Shown in pieces: positions 11,785-23,433 of a stretch of 64,000 bases of DNA; the stretch's first letter is position 1, and each line of letters begins with the position of its first letter. Where the stretch lies: contig UYJD01000016.1 in NCBI GenBank assembly GCA_900618795.1, positions 575,024 to 639,023 on the forward strand, given 5' to 3'. The position numbers and the translations under genes are program-made. The notes under the pieces are model-generated. The model was given only the letters and a program-made list of their open reading frames with translations. It made no database searches and was not told the DNA's origin. Origin of the DNA: Cyanodermella asteris. Its lineage: Eukaryota > Ascomycota > Lecanoromycetes > Ostropales > Stictidaceae.

Positions 11785-13419
11785 ATGATGATAGGACCGA
11801 TTTACAACATGCTCTCTGCTGTCATCTGCTTCTTCTCCCTGGCCCTCCCCACCCTGGCTGACATCCGAGCTGCCCGTGCCGAGCAGCAAGTCGTTTTGAC
11901 AGAGTCACGGCAATGCGCGTCGCTCAAGAACCTTCCTACGAAACGTGTTGCCGTCATTGGCGCTGGCTCTGCGGGTGCATCGACCGCTTACTATCTCCGT
12001 GAATATCTTGGTTCGTGTGCAAATCTCAATATCGATGTGTTCGAGCGAAACGACTACGTTGGAGGTCGCAGCACCACCGTGAATGTCTACAACGACCCAG
12101 AGGAACCCGTCGAACTTGGTGCTTCGATCTTCGTCGAGGTCAACCAGAATCTGGTTGGAGCTTCAAAGAAATTCAACCTATCTACCGGCGGACATGACAA
12201 CTCTGCCTCCTCCAGGAAGCGCGCCACTGACAACACACCCGACCTGGGAGTCTGGGATGGGTCGAAGTTCATCTTCACCGACAACCCTGGCGAATCAGAA
12301 TGGCAAACAGCGCTGAAGCTCCTTTGGAAATATGGACTCTCAGTATATCGGACAAAGTCGTTGACCAAGTCTACAATCGCCAAGTTTCTGCAAATGTACG
12401 ATGCACCGCACTTCCCGTGGGTGACGCTGACCGACACTGTCCACGCTGTTGGTCTCGATGACGCGACTTCGTCCACCGGAAGCCAATACCTTAGCGCCAA
12501 CGGCATCTCGCCACCTTTCTCTACCGATCTGATTCAAGCCAGCACCCGTGTCAATTATGCACAGAATCTGGGTCAGATCCATGGCCTCGAGACGATGGTC
12601 TGCATGGCAATTGAGGGCGCGATGGCGGTCGAGGGTGGAAATTGGCGAATCTTTTCCGAGATGCTCAAACATTCTGGTGCCAACGTTCAGCTCAAGACAA
12701 GAGTCGCCGAGGTAACCAAAGGCTGCACGCAAAGCAAGACCGGCGCTTTCCGCTTCACGGTAAAGACTCACAATAATGAGACCGGCTATTCTGAGCGGTG
12801 CTACGACGATGTTGTGCTTGCTGCGCCTTATCAGTACGCCAGCATCCCGTTATACAAAGGCGCAAGAACTCCCGCCGCGATCGACTACGTGCATTTGCAT
12901 GTTACCCTGTTCGCTAGCCCGAACCTGCTGTCACCAGTCTACTTCGGCGTCGACCCCGTGCCATATGCGATACTCACTACGCTCCCGGACAACTCCATGA
13001 ACGCATCTAACGGCACTGGCCCCGAGCCTTTCTTTAGCGTTTCATTATTGCGCGCAGTCATCAATCCCAGGACGAATGGTACGGAATTCGTGTACAAGAT
13101 CTTCTCTCCCGCCCCCATGCCTGAGATGTTGCTCATGCGTCTGCTGCAGCCATCTTCCACTTCCAAGACCGCCGAGGCGGGCAAGCCTGATGTGGTCATC
13201 AGCTGGAAGCACGAGAAAATTTGGCACAGCTACCCGTACGAGAAGCCTCGCGTCGCTTTCGAGGAGTTTGTGCTTGACGATGGTTTGTGGTATACGTCGG
13301 GAATTGAGAGCTTTATTTCGACAATGGAGACCAGCAGTTTGTCAGGAATGAACGTCGCGGCGTCCATGAAGAACTCCTGGGGTGCTCCGTACAATACGAC
13401 TGACATGACCAAGGCGTAA
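11785..13419 (+). CDS. Prenylcysteine oxidase/lyase family flavoprotein
   Basis: An FAD-dependent thioether oxidase expected to split farnesyl- or geranylgeranyl-cysteine, released when prenylated proteins are degraded, into cysteine, prenyl aldehyde and hydrogen peroxide. It is a single exon of 544 aa from the ATG at 11785 (a second ATG follows directly). An N-terminal hydrophobic stretch (about 9-25) looks like a signal peptide, matching the lysosome/vacuole location known for the family. VAVIGAGSAGAS (about 55-66) is the dinucleotide-binding loop, followed by the FERNDYVGGR second FAD contact. IHGLETMVCMAIEG and the late AAPYQYASI fit the family's oxidase domain. Several N-glycosylation sites are present. 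The length is normal and nothing is missing. A general amine-oxidase relative is less likely. Confidence 0.9.
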   Translation: MMIGPIYNMLSAVICFFSLALPTLADIRAARAEQQVVLTESRQCASLKNLPTKRVAVIGAGSAGASTAYYLREYLGSCANLNIDVFERNDYVGGRSTTVNVYNDPEEPVELGASIFVEVNQNLVGASKKFNLSTGGHDNSASSRKRATDNTPDLGVWDGSKFIFTDNPGESEWQTALKLLWKYGLSVYRTKSLTKSTIAKFLQMYDAPHFPWVTLTDTVHAVGLDDATSSTGSQYLSANGISPPFSTDLIQASTRVNYAQNLGQIHGLETMVCMAIEGAMAVEGGNWRIFSEMLKHSGANVQLKTRVAEVTKGCTQSKTGAFRFTVKTHNNETGYSERCYDDVVLAAPYQYASIPLYKGARTPAAIDYVHLHVTLFASPNLLSPVYFGVDPVPYAILTTLPDNSMNASNGTGPEPFFSVSLLRAVINPRTNGTEFVYKIFSPAPMPEMLLMRLLQPSSTSKTAEAGKPDVVISWKHEKIWHSYPYEKPRVAFEEFVLDDGLWYTSGIESFISTMETSSLSGMNVAASMKNSWGAPYNTTDMTKA

Positions 13420-13866
13420 AGCAACGGTCTCATTGTATAACAGACGTGGCCAATAACTTGATAGCAAACATAGTCTGAACACAGGTTGCAATCATTTTTA
13501 ACCTCTGCCCGTTATCCATGCCGTTCTCTTGCGATAGCGCGCCCGCCAGAAATGGCTTTAACGTTGTAGCCTGGAATTTGATGCCTTGTTCAAGATAACA
13601 GATCCTCGTTGGATATGTCATAGGCATGTGATAAGGACCCAGGAGTAGAGGGTTTGGTTGGGCGAACTCAAAATGCTGGCGGCGCACGAGCGCAACTGCG
13701 CCACCTCGGCGGACGACTGATTCGCTGATCCGGACCCTGGCCAGCTCTCCGACCTTGAAACTCATTCAGCTTCACCACCTTCGACTCCCGCCTTCAACGG
13801 GTATCACCTCTCGACCTCGCCTAGACAGCCTCATCCTTTATTCGCGAATCATCGACAACCGCAAAG
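13420..13866. other. Intergenic, promoter of the SH3 protein gene
   Basis: It lies between two plus-strand genes. No coding frame or repeat is supported. The 100 bases before 13867 are C/T-rich. Confidence 0.5.
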
Positions 13867-14678
13867 ATGGATTCCACCACTCGCGCCGCGACAAACCGCG
13901 CCATCAGGAACATTCAGACAGTGAGTCCTCCACTCCGCCGCCCGGTGTCGAGAATAGACGATGAGGCTGCACTTCTGGCCGTATACTGACATGCAACTGC
14001 CAGGAACTCGAGTTCCTTCACGATCACAATCTCCTGAGCGAGAACCAGTTCCACGCCATCAGCGAACTCCTCCCCCGCGCCAACAGCAATCCCATCGCCA
14101 CACCCATCCCCAGCGCCGTCTCCCCTCCTCCCCAACTTCAGGCCCCGACCACCCAGCTGCAGAACACGCACCTCAGCGAGAAGCGCGACCACTCATACTA
14201 CGAGCCTCAGCCCTCGCCCGCACCTCCACCGCCCGCCTACAACCAACCTCCCATGCTGCCGGCGGGCCCCGCGGTCCTGGCGACAGCAGTCTCCCTCTAC
14301 GCATACCAGCCGTCCGACGCCGGCGACCTGGCGCTCTCGCCGCAAGATCGCGTGCAGATCCACGAGTACATGAACGCAGACTGGGCCAAGGGCCGCAACG
14401 AGAGGACGGGCGCCGAGGGAATCTTCCCCAGGAGCTACGTAAGGGTGGAAGAGAAGGGCGCATTGCAGGCACAGGGACCGCCGCCTGTCCGGGAGGGAAT
14501 GGGATACGGTAACGTGCCGATGCAGGTTGCCACCGAGCCGGTTGGAGGGCAACAACCCGGTGGACAGCCGGGCAAATTCCAGGAGGGAGGCAAGAAGTTT
14601 GGAAAGAAGTTGGGTAACGCTGCAATTTTTGGTGCAGGTGCCTCGATCGGTGGAAACATTGTCAACAGCATTTTCTGA
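13867..14678 (+). CDS. SH3 protein of the Lsb1/Pin3 (LAS17-binding) family
   Basis: A small actin-patch adaptor: yeast relatives bind the WASP homologue Las17 and modulate actin assembly, endocytosis and prion formation. Exons 13867-13920 and 14004-14678 flank an 83-nt phase-0 intron (donor GTGAGT), giving 242 aa. The N-terminal module (RAIRNIQT/ELEFLHDHNLLSE) matches the short helical region typical of Lsb1/Pin3. A proline-rich linker follows (PSPAPPPPAYNQPP), then one SH3 domain at about 112-163 with AVSLYAY, DLALSPQD, ADWAKGRN and EGIFPRSYV, all core SH3 elements. The C-terminus (KKFGKKLGNAAIFGAGASIGG) is glycine-rich and possibly membrane-binding. The introduced splice joins the two halves of the conserved N-terminal module, which supports the model. 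Confidence 0.92.
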
Positions 14679-15870
14679 GTCTGTGTGTGTTGAGAATTTT
14701 GCGTCGCATTTGTCATTTTATTGCGTGTTTGTCAGCTGCTGAGGTTGAGATGCTCCGGGAAAAGGTGGAGCAGCACCTGGTAGGGTCTTGATGGCTTGTC
14801 GCTATGATACCATGAGGCGAACACGATGCAGAGCTGCAGGATCGATGAGGAAGAATTACCGGAAGTCAGAATGTCTCATACGATGCTGGGATTTCCTTGC
14901 GTTGCGGTGAAATGCTACGAATCAAGCATCCCGAATTGAGTTTCAAATATATTACGTCTCAGGTTGGATATCTGAGAGCAGCAGATCCTCCTCCTTCAGC
15001 CATGCAGTAAAAACACTAAATTCGTGCAAGGCAAAAAGTCAGCCTACAATATCGCTTCCCACACGTCCTATTCATCTAAACCAGACCATCCGAGCCTGAG
15101 CTCTGCATCGAACCATGTTTCTTGACTGATCCAGTGGACGACGCTGTATTGCCCTGAATACCCCGTGCAGCAGCTCCCCCACCCCAAAGTGGCTGAATGA
15201 ACTGGTCCCAATACTTGCTTCACACGCCGAAGAGCGCAATAGCCACATTGTCATAAGACAAGCGAGTGCACACAGATTTATCTGCTTGCTTTGTGTTATT
15301 CCACAGATCATTTCAGTAGTCTCGACGTCCTGCCGTCAAGTGAGGTAGAATTGTCCGCTGCTTTGAACTTGCTCGATTATCCTGGCCGGTCGCTCGGGTG
15401 AGGGCCAGCCTAAGGAGCGGCCGTTGAACAGGCAGGTGACGCTGTGACATCCATTCTGGCCATAGCTCATGTGAACTACCTCGACTCGGCCTCCTATGTG
15501 GCCACCAGGTGCTCAAACCGTGCAATGGATCGTCCAGCGTCATTGGGGGCTGCTCAAGGGTTTGACTGCACGTCTCTGCTCATCGATCGCAAGCAGAACA
15601 TTGCACAAGCACTCTACCACAACCAAGCAGAGCATAGATCTCGCACTACAATACACACGACAGAGAAAACTCGCAGGCTGTAGGAAGCTGAAGGGTCTGG
15701 TTCACCTATACATGAAATGTGACCAATGAAACTGGGAATGGGTAGAGGGATTATAAGGTAATTCTCTTCGATTTGAGCCTGGGAGAGACTCAATCAACGT
15801 GTGAGATGGGTATCTTGCGACTGACAAGTTCAAGCCTGCTTTGTTGATGCGCGCTTATGAGCTCCGCTCG
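14679..15870. other. Intergenic between convergent genes
   Basis: About 1.2 kb between converging 3' ends, long for this window. Small overlapping frames (15072-15311 minus, 15444-15683 plus) have no recognisable product. No repeat or RNA gene was seen. Confidence 0.45.
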
Positions 15871-16409
15871 TCAAGTGCAGCACAAGCAGCAGGTCCAACA
15901 GCAGAAAAACGACCAACGCCCTTTCTTCTCTTCTTCCTCCTCTTCCCTCTTCTCCATTCGTGAATCGTAACTCATGTAGCTCTGTCGGTTTGCTTTGTTC
16001 GCATCGAAATACATCGTCTGCCGTCGGCCTGCGGTTGAGGGTCGGGGGTATCCGTACGGTCCTTCGTCCATGGTGGTGGGTGCCTGGTATGGCATGTCGT
16101 CGCGCGGCCTACCATCGTGAGGTTGAGCATGGTAGCCTGGAATTTGAGGGGGTGGTGGAATAAACGACCCTCGGTATGGGTCAATCCCTTGCGATGATGT
16201 GGAAGACGTGGAGGCAAGGGACTTGGTTTCGGGTATTATGAGGATGGGAGGGGGTTTCGTTGGTGGGCTAGGAGGCAAATGTGATGGTCGCGGTGGACTG
16301 TATGCAGGAGGTGCTTCACTGGCTGGGCTTGGTGTCTGTGCAATGTTAGAAGTGCTTGTCTCACGAACTCGCTGATACTGACCCTCGAAATCGACCTCGA
16401 GTCGGCCAT
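15871..16409 (-). CDS. Proline-rich protein with CYSTM-like cysteine tail
   Basis: Two exons, 16409-16383 (27 nt) and 16335-15871, flank a 47-nt intron with donor GTCAGT and a textbook branch site (TTCTAAC), giving 163 aa. The first exon encodes only MADSRSISR. The middle is rich in Pro, Ser and Tyr and probably disordered (APPAYSPPRP, PPSPPTKPPP). After an acidic EKREEEEEEKKGR run the protein ends in WSFFCCWTCCLCCT, six cysteines among hydrophobic residues. This layout matches fungal and plant CYSTM proteins, small tail-anchored or palmitoylated plasma-membrane proteins linked to stress tolerance. The family call rests on the tail pattern only. The first exon is inferred from splice signals. 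Confidence 0.75.
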
Positions 16410-17705
16410 AATTGTGACCCGTGTCAGTTTTGTGCGAAGATGATTATTAGTCAAAAGTGCAGATCGGGCAGGCCTGTTCGAGTAGTATCGAGAAAGCAAA
16501 ACGTCGCAGACGCTCGAGAAAGGCAGTGAAAGCTATGAGTACAAGTACACGGTAACCGCTTCGCAGAAGCTGAGTCCAAGAAAAAGAATGGCTGATCAAC
16601 AACTAAAATCAAAAGCACGCTAGATGGAAAGAGGGAAATGGATGTGGGCGAAAGGACCGGACACGTTGCTGTACATGAAGTCCAACTCTGCCGGAGCGCT
16701 GACGGCTGATGAAGATTGGGAATATTGAAGGGGGTGTGATACATCTCAGCCTCTGGTGGAACGCAACGCCAAACGTCGCTCGGCACGACTCTGCCGGTGC
16801 GCCAAGCCCAACGACAGGCGCATTGCGTACCTATGCAAGACGAATCTGTGCGTAGATGTGAAACCAGAAATCCGACATTGCGCTAGTGAAATAAGCTCGT
16901 GGGCCTGGTCAGAAAAAGCAGTCTGGGGGTTGGTGTGAGACCAGGTGGGAGTTAGCAGCACCGAAAGCGAGATGTGTCGGCTTGGCGAAACATGTCCACT
17001 AATACAAGCCATTCTTTCCAACACATTGCCCGACGTGACGGCATCACACTTGAACACAGCCGCGCCCATCAGCCTTCTAACAAAGATCTGTGGGTTGAAG
17101 GGATTCTGTTGACTTGTGTTCTCTCATCACCAGGCATCATTCGTGTTGCCCGAGAGACACCACTGCATTGACAGCCGGTCACACCATGCGCGCATGCAGA
17201 CTGCGCACGTCAATGCAAGAGAAGGGCGCACAGCGCGAGCAATATGGGATGCGGCCAACAGGTCTGAATGAAATGCTCCTTTTCATGCTTTTAAATTCGA
17301 CGGTCTTTTGCTTCAAGCACGAGCACAGCCTGGTCGAACTGACACATCGGGCAAGCGCGAAATGCTTAGGCGCCGAGACGGATATAGAAGCGGCGGCTAA
17401 GCTGCGGCCGCGCGCTTTGGTACGCCGACGGCGGGCATGAAACACCAGCGGGGCCTGTGACGGGTCGCGCCTTCCAAAGAATCGACCTCGCCGTCTGTTG
17501 ATCTGTACACGATGACTTCGCTCTTAAGGCCCATGTCGGCCGCATGTTTGGCCCATGCCCTCTCACTCTCCCACGTTCACATTCAGACCACTTGCTCTGT
17601 TGCCGGCGACTCCTTCCTTTCAGCCTACCTGCGTCCGGAACATCCAATTCTTTCTTTGCTTCTGTCTTCACTGCGTCTGAGCCTTTGATACTCTTCATCA
17701 TCATC
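16410..17705. other. Divergent promoter region
   Basis: It lies between the CYSTM-like gene and a secreted-protein gene. Open frames here (for example 17366-18055 minus) run antisense into the neighbouring gene and look like shadows. No repeat was seen. Confidence 0.5.
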
Positions 17706-18449
17706 ATGATCTCCCTCTTTTTCAGCTTACTGATGACCGCTGGTGCTTCACTGGCCGTGTCCACCCAGCCAGCAGCGACTGCATCCACTCCTCCAGTCCA
17801 GCAGAACCAACAATTCACACTCGTCGCCAAAGTGGTCAAGTCAGATTTAGGCCTTGATGTCAACAATTGGGCTGTAGGCGGCACACGGGTTGGTGCCGGC
17901 CAGATGGCAGCGATCATGCAACATGTCAGCCCTCTGAACGAGCTAGCCGGCAGGATGTACCAGAACGGGACCACAAAAGACACCAGCTGCAGTGTTGGAA
18001 CCAACAACGTTGTCGCTGCGGGTACAGGGGAAACGCCTCTTTCTTTCAACATCAATCAAGCTGAGCCCGGCACCGACAACTCGACGTGCACAATCTCGGT
18101 CGTTCAAGGCACACCTGGCGTTGGCATCGTCAAGGATTCCAAGGGAACGCCATACTTTGTTGGCAACGGGCAGCTTGATGGGCAGTTCTTCGTCTGCAAC
18201 TTTACCTTCTGGGCGGAACCTGTTCAGGCGTTATATTGGCGTTCAGCGAGCGCACCGGCGCCTCCAGGTTGCGCGGACATCAGACTGATCCCTCAATGCG
18301 CCGGTAACGTTGATAACTCGACGTTCTACACCCAAGAACTTGTGGCAGCCCCCTGTCTGGATGATGCAGTGAGCCTGGACGCAGCGCATTTGATGGAGAA
18401 CCCCAGCGGCGACGGCCAGGTCATTGCGCCGCTTCTGGTGCAGGGCTGA
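17706..18449 (+). CDS. Secreted protein of unknown function
   Basis: Single exon, 247 aa. The frame is open upstream to 17544 with further ATGs, but the ATG at 17706 begins a compact signal peptide (MISLFFSLLMTAGASLA), so it is preferred. The mature protein starts with an Ala/Thr/Gln-rich spacer and continues with FTLVAKVV, FNINQAEPG, PYFVGNGQLDG and FFVCNFTFW, a beta-rich pattern with about six cysteines. It resembles uncharacterised secreted proteins common in Dothideomycetes. No enzyme motif, GPI signal or membrane helix is visible. It sits in tandem ahead of the next plus-strand gene, but nothing links their functions. Confidence 0.78.
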   Translation: MISLFFSLLMTAGASLAVSTQPAATASTPPVQQNQQFTLVAKVVKSDLGLDVNNWAVGGTRVGAGQMAAIMQHVSPLNELAGRMYQNGTTKDTSCSVGTNNVVAAGTGETPLSFNINQAEPGTDNSTCTISVVQGTPGVGIVKDSKGTPYFVGNGQLDGQFFVCNFTFWAEPVQALYWRSASAPAPPGCADIRLIPQCAGNVDNSTFYTQELVAAPCLDDAVSLDAAHLMENPSGDGQVIAPLLVQG

Positions 18450-18769
18450 GAAAAGAGGTCAGAGAGTGGTGTGATTCATCCTTGATTAATTTTGTCGCAG
18501 AGCCGAGCATGCTCTAGCGTGGCGCCTGCAGTGAATAGACAAGTTTCATGAATAGACGCATTCACTTCACATTTTCCTAGTTGACAAATACTATTAGTAC
18601 CTTCCGCACCTGACGTAGGCCTTACCCTTGTTCACTGTCGACTAAGCACCCGTTAACAATACACAGCAATAGCCATATGAACTTCTCAGAACTGCGACCT
18701 CCTTAGCGTCCACCTTCTTGCGATCACTCCGAAACGGCCGGTCCTTGCCGACGATACGGTCCTCCGCAA

Positions 18770-19504
18770 ATGGCGCTCGCCCTGAATCAATTGAGGCCAA
18801 ATATACCAGTCCTGCTCAAAGAGCCCTCCGTCATGTCTTCTGTCAAACCAACCGTGTTAGTGCTATCGGTGGGAGGGATGGCAGAAGCGAACTTGAAGAT
18901 CATGGCAAGTCGCAGCAACGTTCTCCAAGGAGCTTTCGACAATCCACACGAGGCGGCGCAACTTATCCGTGACAATCCAACAGCTCAGTCAATCTTCATC
19001 GCCGATGCCGATATCGTCCACCCGGCTATGCGTGAGCTCTCGGACGACTTGGTCAAGTACGTACAGAACGGCGGCGTCGTTGCGCTCGGCGGCTTCTTCG
19101 GCGTCTACGTCGTGCCAGCCGACTTCGATCAATGGATGGAAAATGTATGGGCTTTACCGTGGAGGAGTGGCCAGTACGTCAAAACCCAGGTCCATTTTTC
19201 ACGGGAACCTCCCGGAGACACATGGAAGAGTACGATCGGGCATCGACTTGGTTGGACGGTGACCTCCAAGGCACTCTTTTTACAAGGCGTCGAGCCCAGG
19301 GATGTCTGGTATGAGTCGACAGCAGGCGCTCCGAGCGACACGGGGTATGAGATGCTGTTTAGCGAAGATCCCATCAAGTCGGAGGCCTCCGTCGCATTCA
19401 CAAATATTGGGAAGGGTTGGCTGGGTTATATTGGAGACACTGAACAACAGCAGATAACCGAGCAGACCCTGTTGATGATGCTAGGCCTTTACTATCTCCG
19501 GTAG
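18770..19504 (+). CDS. Conserved-looking protein with Rossmann/ThuA-like (class I glutaminase-like) pattern
   Basis: Single exon, 244 aa from the ATG at 18770. A second ATG at 18833 would give 223 aa starting MSSVKPTVLVLSVGG, placing the first beta strand close to the N-terminus as usual for this fold, so either start may be used. The order TVLVLSVGGM, then QSIFIADADIV, then NGGVVALGGFFGVYV, then a late GKGWLGYIGDTEQ, looks like an alternating alpha/beta protein of the ThuA or glutamine-amidotransferase-like kind. No catalytic Cys-His-Glu set is evident, so an enzymatic role is unproven. No signal peptide or membrane segment is visible, so it is probably cytosolic. Confidence 0.75.
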   Translation: MALALNQLRPNIPVLLKEPSVMSSVKPTVLVLSVGGMAEANLKIMASRSNVLQGAFDNPHEAAQLIRDNPTAQSIFIADADIVHPAMRELSDDLVKYVQNGGVVALGGFFGVYVVPADFDQWMENVWALPWRSGQYVKTQVHFSREPPGDTWKSTIGHRLGWTVTSKALFLQGVEPRDVWYESTAGAPSDTGYEMLFSEDPIKSEASVAFTNIGKGWLGYIGDTEQQQITEQTLLMMLGLYYLR

Positions 19505-20896
19505 GATGCCAGGGTGGTCGCAGCCTAAAGGAGAAGGAGGAGCCGTCACTCGTGCTCACGAATCTGAGCTTGGCGCCTCAAAATTGGATACTTCGAAGCG
19601 CAATTAATCAGAGAGTTGACACAAGCCGTGCTCCTGCTGTAGTTTTAAAGCGTGAAGTCGCCAAAACTGGACGCCAGCTCGCCGGACCGCCCAAAGGATC
19701 CAGACACGTATGCCAGAAGAGGTGTTCCACGGCTTGCGTCTGGCTGGACGTCCTCACCTCAAGGCACGGGCTTGGAAGCTAACACGGATGGAGATTTCAC
19801 TGGAGGTGGCCTGCAGACACTCGTCGTATACGTACCGACCTTGGCTGGCGACCAATGGCGCGACGGCCTTATCTGGCAGCTGTCGTTACAGTATCTGATT
19901 ATCGCGCATTCTCCCACCAAAACACGAGAGACGCACTTTCCTGGCGAACTCAATCAGCTGTCCAGCTTCGTCCCATACTGTCGAGTACCTACATACGTAT
20001 CTCATTGATAGCGATGGCCGTTGCATCAAGCCATCCTTGGGCCCTCGACCAGGCTGTCGAACTCCCGGACAGAGTGAGACCCCGCTTCCCCCGGCAGTGA
20101 AGCGCTTAGAGATAAGAAGACGATCAGAATCCAACGGTGGCCGAAGGCGACGACGCCACATTGCGGTCCGTGTGGCGATTGATCGATGCTGTCATGTCCA
20201 ATTCCATCGAGCCATGTCACGCCGACCGCTGCTGCTCTTCGCCGGGCCTTGGTCGACGGTCACGAGCATGCAATTCCCGCTAGCATCTCACCACTGCGAT
20301 GGCCATCGTTAGCAGCGAGTGCAGAGTTAAGGGCCCCCACGTCGTAACACGCAACACTTGATATGCCAGCTGCGAAGCTCTCCAGGGCCGGTGACGCCGC
20401 AATGCTTGTTGAGCCTCACTGTGTCCTCGGCTCAGATACGCCGTTTGGGCAGCCTATTCTAGCGGCTAAATAAGAGTCGAGTCTAGCTTGCCATGCAGGC
20501 GCTCCCGCGCTGCAGTCTTGTGACCGTTGAGATCTTCAACTGCTTCCTAGCCGGGACTACGGCTAATCTTCTGAATGGAACCACCCGCCGCCAGCTAACC
20601 CTCTCCAGCAGGAGCTCGCACTTCACCCACCTGAGCTAGCCTAACAGCCACTCGTCCCAGCAACCCATCTCCACCTGCCTCTGATGCTGTGTCCGTGATC
20701 TAGACGTTCGCCCCTTTCAGCCCGGTACCCCTGACCATGCTTTGACCACACCAATGATGGTTCCATCAATGGAGCTTGAAGCTACCACAGTTCATGTCGT
20801 GACAATGTCCTTCGACGACTATATGTACGGCGGTCCCGCTGGACCTTGCATTTCGGAGCCCCAGGCTTTTCACGTTTCTGGGCTTCAATTGTCAAA
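19505..20896. other. Intergenic, upstream of sedolisin
   Basis: About 1.4 kb without a supported gene. Overlapping short frames on both strands show no family resemblance. A TATA-like CTATATG lies near 20819, about 75 bp before the sedolisin ATG. Confidence 0.5.
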
Positions 20897-22921
20897 ATGC
20901 GTCTCTCGATTCTCGCCATCAGCGCGTTCGCCGCTACAGCTCTGGCCATTCCATCCAGCTCTGGTCATGTCCTCCATGAAAAGAGGCATCACGAGCCTGT
21001 GGCTTGGGCCAAGCGTCAGCCAGCTCATGGAAAGAAGGTTCTGCCAATGCGTATCGGCTTGACGCAGACCAACCTGGACAAGGGCCATGACATGTTGATG
21101 GACGTGTAAGTTAGCTGCTATGTCGCCGACTTTGCTGTTCTAATGTTGCCAAGTTCGAGCCACGACTCGCCAAACTACGGAAAGTACTTCACACCAGAAC
21201 AGATCCATGACATCTTCGCCCCTGCAGAGGACTCGGTCCAAGTCGTCCGTGCTTGGCTCGAAAAGGCAGGCATTGCCTCTGACAGAATCTCTCAATCGGT
21301 CAACAAGCAGTGGATGCAGTTCGATATTACCGTCGAGGAAGCTGAGAACCTGCTCAAGACCAAGTACAACGTCTGGGAGCATCTTCCGACCGGCCGAGCC
21401 AACATCGCCTGCGATGAGTATCACGTTCCGGGCCACGTCGCTGAGCACGTTGACTACGTCACCCCCGGTATCAAGCTCTTCACTGCCAGCGGCAAGGTCC
21501 CCGGACACGATGAGAAGCTCGCAAAGAGGACTTTCATGACCCAGGGATATCGACCGGCGCCTCCCATCAAAATGCCCTTGCCAGTCCCAGTCAGCGAGTT
21601 GGTTAGGTCTAATCAGCTCGCCAGTTGCGATGTGGTTGTGACTCCTCCATGCATTGCCGCGATGTACAACATCACCACGGGCGACAAGGCGGCCAAAGGA
21701 AACGAGCTCGGCATCTTCGAGGATCTCAACGATGTCTACAGCCAGGCAGATTTGAACTCCTTCTTCAACTACTTCGCTCCCCAGATTCCTCAGGGCACAC
21801 ACCCCGAGTTGAGAGCCATCGACGGTGCCGTTGCTCCCAACCCAGTCACCTCTGCCGGTGCTGAGTCTGACCTCGATTTCGAGATCAGTTACCCGATCAT
21901 CTATCCTCAGGGATCCGTGCTCTACCAGACCGACGACCCCGTCTACGAGGCCAACTACAACTACTCGGGTTTCCTGAATAACTTCCTCGACGCCATCGAC
22001 GGTTCGTACTGCTACTACCACGACAACCCGAATCTCGACCCCCCGTACCCAGATCCCAACCCCGGCGGATACAAGGGCAAGCTCCAATGCGGCGTCTACA
22101 AGCCCACCAACGTCATCTCCATCTCCTACGGCGGCCAGGAACCCGACCTGCCAATTTCCTATCAGCGCCGCCAATGCCACGAGTTCATGAAGCTCGGCAT
22201 GCAAGGAATCTCCATCGTCGTCGCGTCAGGCGACGCCGGTGTCGCCGCCCGGGGCGCGTACAACGGCAACCTCGACGGCTGCCTCGGGCCGCAGGGCAAG
22301 ATCTTCAACCCGGACTTCCCGGCTACCTGCCCGTACTTGACCACCGCAGGCGCAACGGTCCTGCCCAAGGGAGGTGATCCTACGAAAGACGAGGAGGTTG
22401 CCGTCTCGCGCTTCCCGTCCGGCGGCGGATTCTCGAACATTTACACTGTACCCAGCTACCAGAAGCAGGCGGTGTCGGACTACTTCAACAAGTACGCCAA
22501 TAGTATCGTCAAGGGCTACCCGTACTACAGCTCGCACGGTAATAACTCCTTCGGCGCCCACGGTGGCATCTACAACCGTGTCGGACGCGGATACCCGGAC
22601 GTCAGCGCCATCGGCGACAATGTCGCCATTGTTACCCAAGGTGTGGCGGTCTTGATCGGTGGCACCTCTGCTGCCGCTCCGACCTTCGCTGCCATTTTGA
22701 ATAGAATCAATGAGGAGAGAATCGCGGTTGGTAAGAAGACGATTGGATTCGTGAACCCGGTGCTTTACCAGCACCCCGAGGTCCTGCACGATATCACTGT
22801 TGGTAACAACGAGGGTTGCGGCACTGATGGCTTCTACGCCTCGCAGGGATGGGATCCCGTTACTGGTTTGGGTACACCCAACTACCCTGCCATGTTGAAG
22901 TTGTTCATGAGCTTGCCTTGA
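20897..22921 (+). CDS. Secreted sedolisin (S53) tripeptidyl-peptidase-like protease
   Basis: An acid-active serine-carboxyl protease, probably releasing peptides from proteins outside the cell. Exons 20897-21105 and 21154-22921 flank a 48-nt intron (donor GTAAGT), giving 658 aa. It has a signal peptide (about 1-18), an S53 pro-domain (SSHDSPNYGKYFT, TKYNVWEH) and a Kex2-like KR near 194-195 that would mark the mature start. The catalytic set is complete: ESDLD (Glu about 307, Asp about 311), oxyanion Asp in SGDAG (about 430) and Ser in GGTSAAAP (about 575). The C-terminal GWDPVTGLGTPNY loop belongs to the calcium site. Third-position C/G bias suggests high expression. Whether it is a tripeptidyl-peptidase or an endopeptidase cannot be decided from sequence. 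Confidence 0.95.
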
Positions 22922-23433
22922 GCAACAGTAAAATAAAATGATGAAGGATGCCCGTCGGCTATCGGCATGACATGATGAAATATGATCACGTTTATACAAC
23001 ATCTGCTCTGGCTCACCGAAACGTGTGGTTGTTCTTGTTTGCCGCATCCTGCCACAAGGAGCTAAGACGACACAATGGTTTGTCTGACGAGATACTACCA
23101 CGCGACACCCAAGGCGGGCTGACACAAGTCGTTGCCCACGTACTTTGCTACCTCCGTTGATTACTACCTCCACAATCCTTATATGGGTACATGAGCGAGT
23201 AATAGTGTAAATATGCCTCTAGCTACTTATTCTAGTAAAGCTTTAGGTACATTGGACGGTGTTGACGCACCTTTTGACGGGGGTGGGTGATCAAGTGTCG
23301 CAGTCAAGACTTCTGTCAGCCCGCCTTGCACCGCGGTGCATGAGCGAGTCTCTTCGAATAGCATGAGGCGCAGCTTCAGGTCGTGTTTTTCTTTTTCTTT
23401 TTCCTTTTTTTTTTGCATCTCCTCTGAGTTGCG
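22922..23433. other. Intergenic between convergent genes with a poly-pyrimidine tract
   Basis: No gene is seen. A 29-base pure pyrimidine tract on the plus strand (23386-23414) lies just downstream of the permease stop, so its transcript would be A-rich there, which may mark a 3'-end processing site. Confidence 0.45.

Noticed and set aside
21140-22204. 354-codon minus-strand open frame opposite the sedolisin gene
   Set aside because: It is a shadow caused by strong third-position C/G bias of the protease gene; the peptide has no family features. The same holds for 22226-23173.
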